From: Phaseolus vulgaris
Lineage: Eukaryota > Streptophyta > Magnoliopsida > Fabales > Fabaceae
Assembly (NCBI RefSeq): GCF_000499845.2
Contig: NC_023753.2
Coordinates: 19,504,477-19,568,476, forward strand
DNA length: 64,000 bases
Direction: 5' to 3'
Shown: positions 22,760-33,481 of the stretch, piece after piece
How positions within the stretch are numbered: position 1 is the first letter of the stretch
Layout: every line of letters begins with the position of its first letter
Notes under the pieces: model-generated
What the model was told of the DNA's origin: nothing
What the model saw: only the letters and a program-made list of their open reading frames with translations
The model's database searches: none
Made by a program: the position numbers and the translations under genes

Positions 22760-25700
22760 TCACATGTACATACAAATATATATTCCTTCATCATGATCAT
22801 TTCGAGTTGCATGTACAACATCAGCAACATCCTCGTACTCTTTATTGATGGTCGTTCTTGTAAGTGATTCAATCTCACAAATGTCATTGTTTGTATCTTC
22901 TGGGTCATTATGTTGTTTTTTTCCATGTAGCACAACAGACCAGTGGTCAGACGTAGGATCTTGGATATAGAAAACTTGGGAAGCTTGATGTGCCATTATA
23001 AATGGTTCGTCATGATAACCTATCTTTCGAAAGTCAACCAAAGTCATTCCTGATTCATCAACTTTGACACCAGTCTTATTGTCAACCCACTTGCATTTGA
23101 AAACAGGTACAGTAAACTTGGTATAATTAACTTCCCAAATCTCTACTATGACACCATAATAAGGCATTGATCCCACAACAGGATTTTGATCCTTTGCAGT
23201 TGAAAACTGCATAGACTCTGCCTCCAAGGTGACTCCGCTATTTTGCACTGTACTCCTATCATCTCGAGACTTTGTGTAAAACAAACAACCATTTACTTCA
23301 TAGCCAGAACAACATAAAACATCAAATTTGAGACCGTTTGCAAGCCATGTTAATGTTTCAGATGCTGATGGATCATTCATTATTTGTTGCTTAAACCATG
23401 ACATGAAAGTTTTGTTATGCTCAATTAACACCCATTTTTCTGATTGTCTTGGATTTTTATATTTGACAATGTCTTTGTGTGTATCTAAGTATGGTAACAC
23501 CTCATCAGTGTTATTCAAGATATACAAGTGTGCTTGCAGAACCTCTTCTCTAGATTTGCTTATGACATGTACACCTCTTGAAGATTTACTTATGAATCTA
23601 CGAGAGTGCCAACCTTTTTCAGGAACTCCTATACATTTGGCTTTTGACATGTACTCGGAACAAAACTCAATAGATTCTTCTGAAATGTATCTTTCAATAA
23701 TGGAAGCTTCTGGACGACATTGATTCTTCACATATCCCTTCAAAATCTTCATGTATCGTTCAACTGGATACATCCATCGCATATAAACTGGCCCACACAA
23801 TCTGATTTCTCTTACAAGATGAACAACCAAGTGTACCATAATATCAAAAAAAGATGGAGGAAAAACATCTCGAGTTGACACAAGATAACAATTATTTCTT
23901 CTTCAAGTTCATCCAACTTCTGAGAGTCAATCTCTTTACTACATATGGAATTGAAAAATGAACATAGTCGAGTGATTGTATGCCTAACATTTTTGGGCAA
24001 GATTCCACGAATAGCCACTGGTAATAATTGTTGCATTAGAACGTGACAATCATGTGACTTTAAGCCAATTAGTTTCAAATCATTCATAGATACAAGACTC
24101 TTCACATTTGAAGAGTAGCCTTGTGGTACCTTAACACCTTTAAGACATTCACAAAAACTTGTTTTCTCTTTCTTTGACAAAGTGTAACACGCTGCAGGCA
24201 AGTATGTACGTTTACCAACTTCTCTCGGTGCCAATTCCTCTCGTATATTCATTTCAATCAAATCCAGACGTGCATTCACACCATCCTTTGTTTTGCCTTT
24301 AATGTTCAGAAGTGTTCCTATTAGACTGTCACACACATTCTTCTCTACGTGCATTACATCTAGACAGTGTCTAACATCCAACTTACACCAATACGGAAGA
24401 TCAAAAAAGATTGATCTCTTTTTCCATATTTCACTCACCGTTTGCTTCTTCTTCATTTTTCCAAAAGTCACATTAAAATTTTTGATCTTTTCATAAATTT
24501 CAACACCACTTAATGGAGTGGGACAAATGTCATGTTCTTGGTATCCGTTAAAAGCTTTTTTCAATCGACGATACGGATGATATTTCTTTAGAAATCTACG
24601 ATGACCGAGATACACGGTTTTTCTTCCATGTTTCAACTGCTCATAAGATGTCTTGTCTTGACATATTGGACATGCTCTATGGCCTTTCACACTATAACCT
24701 GACAAGTTCCCATATGCAGGGAAGTCATTGATAGTACAAAACAACATCGCATGCAATCGGAAAGATTCATTTTTAAACGCGTCAAACACATCAACCCCTT
24801 CATTCCACAATAATTTCAAATCTTCAATCAATGGATTAAGATAAACATCTATGTCATTTCCAGGTTGTTTTGGACCAGAGATCATCATAGATAACATCAT
24901 GTATTTGCGCTTCATACACAACGCAGGAGGTAAGTTGTAAATCACTAACAAAACGGGCCATGAACTATGATTACTACTTAAATTTCCAAAGGGATTCATT
25001 CCATCAGTTGCCAATCCAAGTCTTAAGTTTCTTGATTCTTTTCCAAATTCAGGAAATTCTTTATCAATATTCTTCCACTGCAAAGAATCAGCAGGATGAC
25101 GAAGTAATCCATCACATTTTATATTATCTGCATGCCACCTAAGGTTTTTAGCGTCATCTGCATTTGCAAACAAACGCTTAAGCCTTGGAATTATCGGAAG
25201 ATACCAAACAACCTTAGCAGGAGGACCTTCCTTTGTCAATTCATCAATTTCATCATTCTGACCAACCTTAACCTTATAGCGTGACAAACCACACCTGGGA
25301 CATCTTCTTAAATCTTCATACTCATTTCTGTATAAAATACAATCGTTAGGACATGAATGTATTTTTCTATACTCCATACCCATTGGACAGAGTATTTTTT
25401 TCGCCTCATAATTTCGATTGGGCAAGGTATTTCCTTCTGGAAGCATGTCCTTAAGCAATTGAAGCAATTCTGTAAAACTTTTGTCGGTCCATCCATTCAT
25501 TGCCTTCAAATTCATCAACCTTAACACTGCTGATAATCGTGTGAAGTTAGTTGAACCAGGATACAAAGGAGTCTCTGCATCATTAGACATATTTTCAAAA
25601 ACTACATTAGCAAATGATTCTGCTCCCACGTCACGAATCATGTCTTCTAATCTATCATCCATTGAGAAATGCACTTCGTCCGAACCTCCGTGCACACTTG

Positions 25701-25947
25701 GCAAGTCTAACAATTCACCATGCCACGTCCATGTTGTATAACTTTTCAAAAATCCATCACACAAAAGATGTTCTCTAATTTCAGAAACACTCAATATCCT
25801 TCCATTTAAACAATTGATACAAGGGCACCTTATCCTTACTCCATTCTTATAACTAACGGCATTATGTTCTGCGAATTGTATGAACTCTTCCACCCCTTTT
25901 TCGTAAGTATCACTTATTCGTGATGTATTAATCCAACGCCGATCCAT
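22760..25947 (-). pseudogene. TNP2-type CACTA transposase, one apparent frameshift
   Basis: Frame 1 (25947-23812, 711 codons) starts MDRRWINTSRIS. It carries an N-terminal transposase-associated domain (about 3-75, with CPCINCLNG) and a Transposase_21 core (about 250-470, with LATDGMNPFG, YNLPPALCMKRKY and GNLSGYSVKGHRACPIC), then the start of DUF4218. Frame 2 (ending at 22760) continues DUF4218 (FFDIMVHLVVHLVREI; PVERYMKILKGYV) and a DUF4216-like region (VPVFKCKWVDN; DEPFIMAHQASQVFY). The two frames join at a T/C-rich run near 23855-23870, where a one-base change shifts the phase; no other lesion is seen. The donor GTATGT at about 22772 could shorten the 3' end. It catalyses cut-and-paste transposition in the nucleus if functional. 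The frameshift may be real or an assembly error. Confidence 0.88.
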
Positions 25948-26010
25948 AGAACTGCTAAACTAAGAACCAATACTTTCAATATGTAATCATGAAAAAATAA
26001 AACAAAAGTG

Positions 26011-26235
26011 CCGAAGGTCGGACACCTCCGGACTCAGAACCAGTGCGTTCAATATGTCAAAACAATATATAATGACTGAAAATTGCCGAAGGTCGGACAC
26101 CTACGGACTCAGAACCAGTGTGTTCAATATGTCAAAACAATATATAATTACTGAAAATTGCCGAAGGTCGGACACCTCCGGACTCAGAACCAGTGCGTTC
26201 AATATGTCAAAACAGTATATAATGACTCAAAACGA
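26011..26235. repeat. 75-bp tandem repeat, three copies, in the CACTA element
   Basis: Units start at 26011, 26086 and 26161 with CCGAAGGTCGGACACCT and continue through CTCAGAACCAGTGCGTTC to AATATATAATGACT. The period is exactly 75 bp with only a few substitutions. The repeat lies immediately upstream of the transposase start, so it probably sits in the 5' UTR or promoter. Confidence 0.93.
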
Positions 26236-26283
26236 ATACTTTCAAAATATAGGTGATAATAAATAAGAATACACTAACCTCAA

Positions 26284-26850
26284 ATGGATGGACGGTCACG
26301 TAGGCGTGAATGGCGGTCGCAGGTGCAACGGCAGGGGCGCGGGTACGCGGAAGTAGAGCCGCGGTCGTTGTGGCAGAGGCGCGGTCGCGGGTTCGCGGGT
26401 CACGGCGCGGTGGGGGCGCGGTCACGGCGCGGTCGCGGAGCGGTCGGGGTTCGCAGGTGCGGTCGTGTTCGCGGGTTGCGGCGCGGTGGGCAGAGGCGCG
26501 GTCGCTGTGGCAGAGGCGCGGTCGGCGCGGTCGCGGGATCGCGGTCGGGGTTCGCGGGTCAAGGCGCGGTGGGGGCGCGGTCACGGCGCGGTCGCGGAGC
26601 GGTCGGGGTTCGCGGCGCGGTGGGGCGCGGTCGGATTCGCGGCGCGGTGGGGTTCGCAGCGCAGTCGGCGTTCGCGGCGCAGTCACGGCGCGGTGGGGGG
26701 CGATGCAGTCGGCGTTCGCGGCGCAGTCACGGCGGTGGGGGCGCGGTCGTGGTTGGGTCGCAGTCACGGCGCGGTGGGGTTCGCGGCGCGGTCGGGGTTC
26801 GCGGTTGTGGTTGGGTCGCAGTTGGCGCGGGAATAGGGCTCGTTGAAAGG
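26284..26850. repeat. GC-rich CpG minisatellite block of the CACTA element
   Basis: About 570 bp of extremely G+C- and CpG-rich DNA built from short degenerate units such as GGCGCGGTGGGG and GGTCGGGGTTCGCGG, in an otherwise A+T-rich transposon. It sits between the right subterminal repeats and the transposase gene, the place where the first exon and promoter of En/Spm-type elements lie. Long open frames on both strands follow only from the lack of A+T-rich stop codons. It resembles the GC-rich downstream control region known in Spm; function here is inferred. Confidence 0.85.
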
Positions 26851-26914
26851 AAGTGAGAAAGAAGGAAGTAAGTTTCTGAGAGTGGGAGCGTGCAGTTTTA
26901 ATTTTTAAAAAAGA

Positions 26915-27162
26915 CTTTTAACGACGGTTCTGAGGTGAACCGTCGTTAAATCCCATGGGCGCCACTTTTAACGACGGTTCTGGGGGGAACCGTCGTTAAT
27001 TCTCACCCCCGTTACTTTTAACGACGGTTCTGGGGTGAACCGTCGTTAAAAGTCCAAAAAATTTTCGAAAAAATTACAGCAGTGCCACCGCCTAGTTTTT
27101 AACGATGGTTGTCTCTAAACCGTCTTTGAAAGGTGTCGTTATTGAAGAATTTTGTACTAGTG
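26915..27162. repeat. Right subterminal and terminal repeats of the CACTA element
   Basis: Three near-identical hairpin units read TTTTAACGACGGTTCTG ... GAACCGTCGTTAA (about 26918-26950, 26966-26998 and 27017-27050), plus a diverged one near 27100. They mirror the left end and are followed by TTTTGTACTAGTG. Confidence 0.92.
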
Positions 27163-30100
27163 CCTGGACCCTCACATGACACAATGTCACGTGGACCTCG
27201 AACGGGGTCTTCTTATGTTTTGGCACGCGGTTGGCACGCATCGACTTTCCCCGATTCAATGGCGAAAATGTTAACCAGTGGATTTATCAATGCGAAAATT
27301 ATTTTCTCATTGACAAGACTCCAGAGGAATTCAAGGTACAGTTGGCACTTGTGCATCTAGAAGGCAAAGCCTTGCAATGGCATACCACACTTATGAACTC
27401 TGATTTAGATATGGATGCACCTTCATGGCCAGGATTCACCAAAAGTCTAAAAGATCGGTTTGGTGCAATTGGCGATGATCCCATGGTTGCGTTGATGTGT
27501 CTACGACAAAAGACTTCAGTTGATGCCTATCATGAAGAGTTCGATTCAATCATTTCAAGATTGAAGTTAGCTAATGATCATATTCTCAGCTGCTTCCTTG
27601 GTGGCTTAAAGCAAGACATCCAAATGATGGTACGCATGTTCCAACCTACATCTCTACAACATGCATTTACTTTGGCCAGAACGTATGAAGAAGCCAATTC
27701 CAGCAAGTCGACGGCCAAATTCCACAAGGGAGTCTTAGGTCCAGCCCCAGTGCCTCTATCATCGTCAGCTCCAATCAATGCGGTCCCCAAACCTAAACCC
27801 ACACGCCACTTAACGCCGGAGTTCATAATAGAACGCAGAGCCCAAGGCCTTTGTTATTTTTGTGATAAACCCTACTCAATGGAGCACAATAGGGCACACA
27901 AGAAATTATAGCTTCACGTTATGGAGATGGAGGAAGAAGATGACGCACAGGATAGTCCTCTCAATGACGCGACTAACTTATTACAATGGAAGGAACCACA
28001 AATCTCAGTCAACGCATTAACAGGATTAGCTGGGTTCAGAACTATGACAATAACTGGATATCATAAAAAACGACCTTTACATATTCATAATAGTGGCAAC
28101 ACTCATAATTTCTTAGATAACCAAATGGCTCAAAAATATTGGTGCATAATTTAGACGATTGCCCCTTTGAATGTCGTGGTAGCAGATGGGTCAAAGATAA
28201 AGATATCTTCTGTGGTAAAAAATTTTAGTTGGACAATTCAGCACACAACTTTTACTGCTGATATGCTACTTCTTCCTTTGGGGTGTTGCGATTTAGTGCT
28301 GGGAATTGAGTGGCTCATAACATTGGGCGATATTTTATGGAATTTCGACAAACTCATTATGGAATTCAATGTACAAGGAAGGCGACATGTTCTACGTGGC
28401 TCTATGGCCCCCAGGCTTAAACCTGCACACAAGCAACAGTTGAGTAAAGCTTTTATTGACAGTGTGCATTTATCTATAATGCACGTGGGTGCAGAGGAGG
28501 ACATGTTGCAGTCCTTGACTACACATGCTGCACAACAGGAGATTCCAACTGAGATCGCGAATCTCTTACAAGAATTTGCATATGTGTTTTAGGAACCACA
28601 ACAATTACCACCCTTTCGACCAGGCCATGATCATCATATTCCATTAATTCAGGGAGTTAATCCTGTCAACAAACGGCCTTACAGGTATGCCACAACCCAA
28701 AAAGATATTATTGACTAACTTATACATGAATATTTGCAATTCGGAATTATACAGGAAAGTTGCAGCCCTTACGCCAGTCCCGTGGTTCTTGTGAGCAAAA
28801 AAGATGGCTCATGGAGACTTTGTGTTGATTATAGAGATTTGAATAAGGGCACAGTCAAGAACAAATTTCCCATTCCTTTAGTTGATGATTTACTGAATGA
28901 ATTAGCAGGATCTACTGTTTTTTCAAAAATTGATTTACGTGCAGGCTATAATCAAGTTCGGATGAATCCCGGCGATGTGTGGAAGACAACTTTTCGAACA
29001 CACTCGGGACATTATGAGTACCTAGTGATGCCATTTGGACTCACCAACGCCCCAACTACATTCCAAGGATTAATGAACTCCATTTTTCAGAGGTTTTTAA
29101 GGAAATTTTTGTTGGTGTTTTTTGATGATATTCTAGTCTACATCAAAAACATAACAAACCACATAAAACATCTAAAAGAAGTGTTGCAGACTCTCCGTAT
29201 CCATTCTCTTTTTGCCACGAGATCTAAATGCTATTTTGTTGTTTCCGAAGTGGAGTACTTAGGCCATATTATTAATGCACAGGGCGTTTCCACGGACTCC
29301 AACAAAGTTGCTGCTATGGTAAGCTGGCCTCTATCACGAACCTTAAAACAATTACTTGGGTTTTTGGGCTTAGCTGGGTATTATAGAAGATTTGTCCGAG
29401 GATATGGCATCATTGCTAAACCCTTAACTGATATGCTTAAGAAGGACAATTTCATTTGGTGTGAGAGGGCTGAACAAGCTTTTCACGACCTTAAGAAGAT
29501 GATGAGCAGTACTCCCGTTTTAGCACTACCTGATTTCTCAAAAGTCTTTGTTGTGGAGGTAGATGCTTCTGGGCAAGGCGTGGGAGCAGTTTTGATGCAA
29601 GACCACCATCCCATAGCTTTTATTAGTAGAATTTTTAACCTTCAACAACAAGCTTATTCAACATACGAAAAGGAGTTGGTGGGAGTAGTCTTTGCTGTGC
29701 AAAAATGGCGACATTACCTATTGAATCGTCATTTTACTATCAAGACGAATCATTACAGCCTTAAATACATCTTAGATCAAAGATGGTCCACCGAGTTTCA
29801 ACAAAAATGGCTAGTCAAGCTGATGGAATTTGATTTCACCATAGAATATCGCCAAGGAAAAGAAAATGTTGTAGCTGATGCATTATCTAGAAGGGACGTA
29901 GTGGAATGCAAAGGTTTAATTACCTTACAACTACAATCTGAGTTACTACAGGATATACAACAATCATGGATTACAGATATTCACTTACAGAAACTCATAA
30001 CAGAGTTAAAGGCGAATACAAGTTCCCATAAACATTATACATGGGAAAACAATGAACTTAGAAGAATAGGCAGCTAGTTGTAGGGATCGATGGGATATTG

Positions 30101-31365
30101 AGAAAGAAGATTTTGCAGTGTCTACATGCCTCAGCAGAGGGCGGTCATTCGGGTATGAATGCAACAATGAAAAGGGTCAAGGCAGTGGTTTATTGGAAAG
30201 GCCTAAATAAAGATATCAAACATTTTATCCAACGTTGTTCTGTGTGTCAGCAAAATAAATATGACACCGCTGCTACTCCAGGCCTTCTACAACCTCTACC
30301 CATTCCACAGACCATTTGGCAGCACATCACCATGGATTTCATCGAAGGGTTGCCATGTTCAGAAGGTAAACAAGTCATTTTTGTGGTAGTAGACAGGCTG
30401 AGCAAGGCTGCCCATTTTATGGCCCTAACTCACCCATATACGGCGAGAAGTGTTGCTCAAACATTTTTTGACAACGTGTTCAAGTTACATGGATGTCCGG
30501 AAACCATTACCAGTGATAGAGATTCGATTTTGGTGAGCCAATTTTGGAAAGAGTTTATGGCAGTACAAGGAGTGCAAGTTCAACTGTTCACAAGTTATCA
30601 TCCCCAAACAGATGGCCAGACAGAAGTGGTGAATAAATGCTTAGAAACTTATTTGAGATGTATGTGTGTTGACTCACCACACAAATGGGTGCAATGGCTT
30701 CCTCTTGCAGAATGGTGGTATAATATACCACATTCCATACAGCCATAAAAGCCACCCCTTATGAAATTGTGTATGGTCAACCACCTCCTATCCATTTACC
30801 GTACTTACTGAGGGAATCCAGCATTGAATTGGTAGATAGAAGCCTTCTCAAGAGAGAACAAATGTTGAAAGTGATAAAATTTCATTTAAAACGAGCACAA
30901 GAGAGAATGAAACAACTAGCAGATAGACACAGATCCGAGAGAGGTTTTGAGATTGGTGACCTGGTTTACGTTAAGTTGCAAGCTTACAGGAAGGTATCCA
31001 TAAGCTTCAAACCAAATGCTAAGTTGAGCCCAAAGTATTTTGGGCCCTACAAGGTTTTGGATAAGGTGGGGGAGGTAGCTTATAAGCTAGAACTTCCAGT
31101 GCATTCTAAGATTCACAATGTCTTCCATGTATCACAACTAAAGAAACATGTGGGTGACATGGTGATTTCCACTATGCTGCCTTATCAATCTGAAGACCCA
31201 CTACAACAGAAAGAGCCTGAAGCTATCATTGACCGCATGATAGTTAAGAGGAGAGGAAGGGCAGTCACAAAGGTTTTAGTGAAATGGAAGCACCAACTTC
31301 CTGAAGATGCAACTTGGGAGTTCTACTTTGATTTGAAGAAGAAGTACCCATTGTTCCATTCTTGA
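27163..31365 (+). pseudogene. Reina-like gag-pol remainder, multiply broken
   Basis: After the CACTA, Gag continues (FPRFNGENVNQWIYQCE; zinc-knuckle region with CYFCDKPYS) to a stop at 27909. The protease reads IHNSGNTHNFLD, so the catalytic Asp of the usual D-S-G motif is Asn. RT (28734-30077) keeps FFDD at residues 129-132. RNase H keeps VDASG (276-280) and EKEL but has TNHYSLK where TDHxSLK is usual. Integrase (30098-30748) has the HHCC finger and D-D-E residues (MDFIEGLP, SDRDS, QTDGQTE). The C-terminus (30769-31365) ends with a chromodomain (AIIDRMIVKRRGRA ... ATWEFYF). Stops near 27909, 28152, 28590 and 28716 and frameshifts near 27225, 30075 and 30748 prevent a full polyprotein. Confidence 0.9.
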
Positions 31366-31394
31366 GGGCAAGAATGTTGTTATGGGGAGGACAT

Positions 31395-31833
31395 TGTTAT
31401 ATTCTAAAGTTTTAGGATTTAATTAGTAGTTTCTATCATTTATCATTTATCTTTAGTTGGGATTTAATTAGTTAGGATTAAATTAGTAGTTCTATCATTT
31501 ATCATTTATCTTTAGTTGAGATTTAATTAGTAGTTCTATCATTTATTATTTATCTTTAGTTGGGATTTAATTAATTAGGATTTTATCATTTATCTTTCTA
31601 TCATTTATCTTTATCATTTGTAATCTTTAGTACTCTATAAATAGAGTATTGAACTATTATTTGAGATATGAATAATATATGCACCTTGTTTCCTTTTCTC
31701 AATTCTCTATCATTGTTCTTGTTCTTGGTATAATCGGAAGCCACCTAAAGGTTCCCTTTCTCCAAAGCCTAATCGTTCTTCGAAATCTCTTACGAGAGGA
31801 CCTAGACGCTTCTACACACGATCATTCATATCA
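31395..31833 (+). repeat. 3' LTR of Reina-like element
   Basis: 439 bp, the same length as the 5' LTR, preceded by polypurine TATGGGGAGGACAT and followed by target duplication AATTG. TATAAATA lies at 31636-31643. Differences from the 5' LTR are mainly in the order of the internal A+T-rich units, consistent with slippage or conversion. Confidence 0.92.
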
Positions 31834-31931
31834 AATTGAGTCGCAAATAAGATAATCATTTTTTTAAAGAACTTGTTTGTGCATTTGCTTGTGAAAATGA
31901 CTATAAAAATGTGAGTAAACAAGTTGGCATC

Positions 31932-32878
31932 TGATCCTGCCTGTTGACCAGAACGCAAGAGTCTTGCCACGTCAAAGGTATCTTCTTCTGGATCGGCTTT
32001 GCACCACGCTAGCTTTCGTCCTTCACACCTCGATTCACCTCAAGAACCTGCAAAAGACAGAGTGGCGCCGCTGCGGCCAATCGCACTCCGACGCTCAAGT
32101 CAGTGACGGAAACACCAAAACTCTAAGAGAGAAAAGCTAGAAACTCCAGGAACTGTGCAAAAACTCTCTCAGCGTACTCAAGTATTCTCAAAGCGTAAAG
32201 AAGTGTTCTAACGCGCGTACCTCAGAATCTGTTAAGAGTTCCTTATATACTTGTGCATTTTCTCTCTCCTGACGGTTACACCTCTGGACACGTGGCTCGC
32301 ATCCAGCTGTACACGTGTCACCATCTGTAACGTCTTCTGCTTGAGCGCCACTTCTACTCTTCTGGCTGTTTGACTAAGTTACTTAGGTGAGGAGCAATTC
32401 GGTGCATAGCTGCCTTGGAACGCAATCTCTTCTAATGGCGAGCACGGGTGCCACCATGCACACCTTCTCTGTGGTCTCGCCTGCCGCTATCACGATCTGC
32501 ATTACTTGCTCATCGTGCATGTTCTGGTAAACTTGATCCCTGGCCTCAACCTCTGGCTAGGGAATGATCATCTGATAACTTCATCTTTCATGCTCGTGCC
32601 CTTTGAAGGCCTTGAGCAAGCTTTCCTGATCTTTCGGCGATGTCCCCCTCTCGGCGATCTCTGATCACTTGGTCGCCTAAGCTCACATACGGCGACTACA
32701 ACACCAGCCTGGTGACTGCCGGTTTAGATACGCTAGAGATCGGAGCACGCCAACTTAACGATTGGCGACTATATGAACTTCCCGATGTCCTTCCCTTCCG
32801 TCAGCCAGGTGTTCCGCTCAACACGCCTATATTACCACTTGCTGCCACGTCATCACTCCCGACTACCTGGTCGGTACA
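31932..32878 (-). repeat. 3' LTR of the Tat element
   Basis: In sense orientation it runs TGTACCGACCAGGTAG ... CAGGCAGGATCA. A sense TATATAAGG box is at 32249-32241. Its inner end is followed on the plus strand by CAAGCCCCCCAG, which is the polypurine tract CTGGGGGGCTTG on the element's sense strand. Confidence 0.92.
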
Positions 32879-32892
32879 CAAGCCCCCCAGTC
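32879..32892 (-). promoter_or_regulatory. Polypurine tract of the Tat element
   Basis: Sense-strand GACTGGGGGGCTTG lies directly against the 3' LTR start (TGTACC). This is the expected primer for plus-strand DNA synthesis. Confidence 0.75.
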
Positions 32893-33481
32893 TTAAGCGG
32901 AGACTTGTCCAGCGAAAAGACTAAGAGGTCACATCACCGTCGATCTACGTGGCGCTGGCACGGAATTCCAAACGTTCGTACCTTCTGCTTTTCTGACGCT
33001 CCACCAAACCCCTTTTTCCAATCGCTCGAGACGTGGCTTCATCAACGGTCATCTTCAGCTGTCGTTTGCGCTTCCGAAAACGTTCGAAAAACCCCTAAAA
33101 CCCGTTGCACTTCCTACTGTTCCATCATCTTTCTGCATTCTCAAAAGTTCTAAGTATTTTCTCTGCATCCCACGACGCTCCTCAACTCCCTCAATCTCCA
33201 ACTCTCTTCAACGCTCATCCGATCATCAAAAGGTATCCCTTTTACTTCTTATGTTGATATTTGCTGCATTTTGACCGATTCGCATCATCCATTATCTGCC
33301 TGGTGCATACGTTGTGGGCTGTTCTTTTTTCCTTTTCTCCCCTCTCGTAACTTAGGGCTTTGTCTTCCATCACGTTCATCCCAACGAACTCTTGTTCGTT
33401 CGTTCTTCTTTCTTCGTCCTCAATCGAGTCGTTCTCTGTAACCTTTGTTCATCCCTTTCATTTTCCTTAGCAGTTCCTGCG

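Larger units (their letters stand above)
19321..27162 (-). mobile_element. CACTA (En/Spm-type) transposon, near-complete, 7842 bp
   Basis: Both ends are exact: CACTAGTACAAAA at 19321 and its complement TTTTGTACTAGTG ending at 27162. The 3-bp target duplication CCT is present on both sides (19318-19320; 27163-27165). It carries hairpin-forming subterminal repeats at both ends, a TNP2-type transposase gene (25947-22760) and a second spliced gene with a Ulp1-like C-terminal domain (22676-19765), both on the minus strand, and a GC-rich block plus a 75-bp tandem repeat at the promoter-proximal end. Apart from one apparent single-base frameshift in the transposase, everything needed for autonomy seems present. 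It lies in the gag of a Reina-like retroelement, so it is the younger insertion. Confidence 0.95.
18676..31833 (+). mobile_element. Reina-like chromovirus (Ty3/gypsy) with nested CACTA
   Basis: Two 439-bp LTRs (18676-19114 and 31395-31833), both TGTTATATTC...ATATCA, are flanked by an exact AATTG target duplication (18671-18675; 31834-31838). A tRNA-iMet-type primer site TGGTATCAG lies at 19117, and a polypurine stretch (TATGGGGAGGACAT) precedes the right LTR. Order on the plus strand: gag, protease, RT, RNase H, integrase, chromodomain. Without the 7842-bp CACTA insertion and its duplicated CCT, the element would be about 5.3 kb, a usual size for the Reina clade of plant chromoviruses. Clade assignment is by size, primer site and C-terminal chromodomain, not phylogeny. 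Confidence 0.9.

Noticed and set aside
26284..26856. Long Arg/Gly-rich and Pro/Arg-rich open frames in the GC-rich block, on both strands
   Set aside because: They occur in several frames at once and follow from low-complexity CpG repeats lacking stop codons. There is no domain and no codon bias distinct from the repeat.
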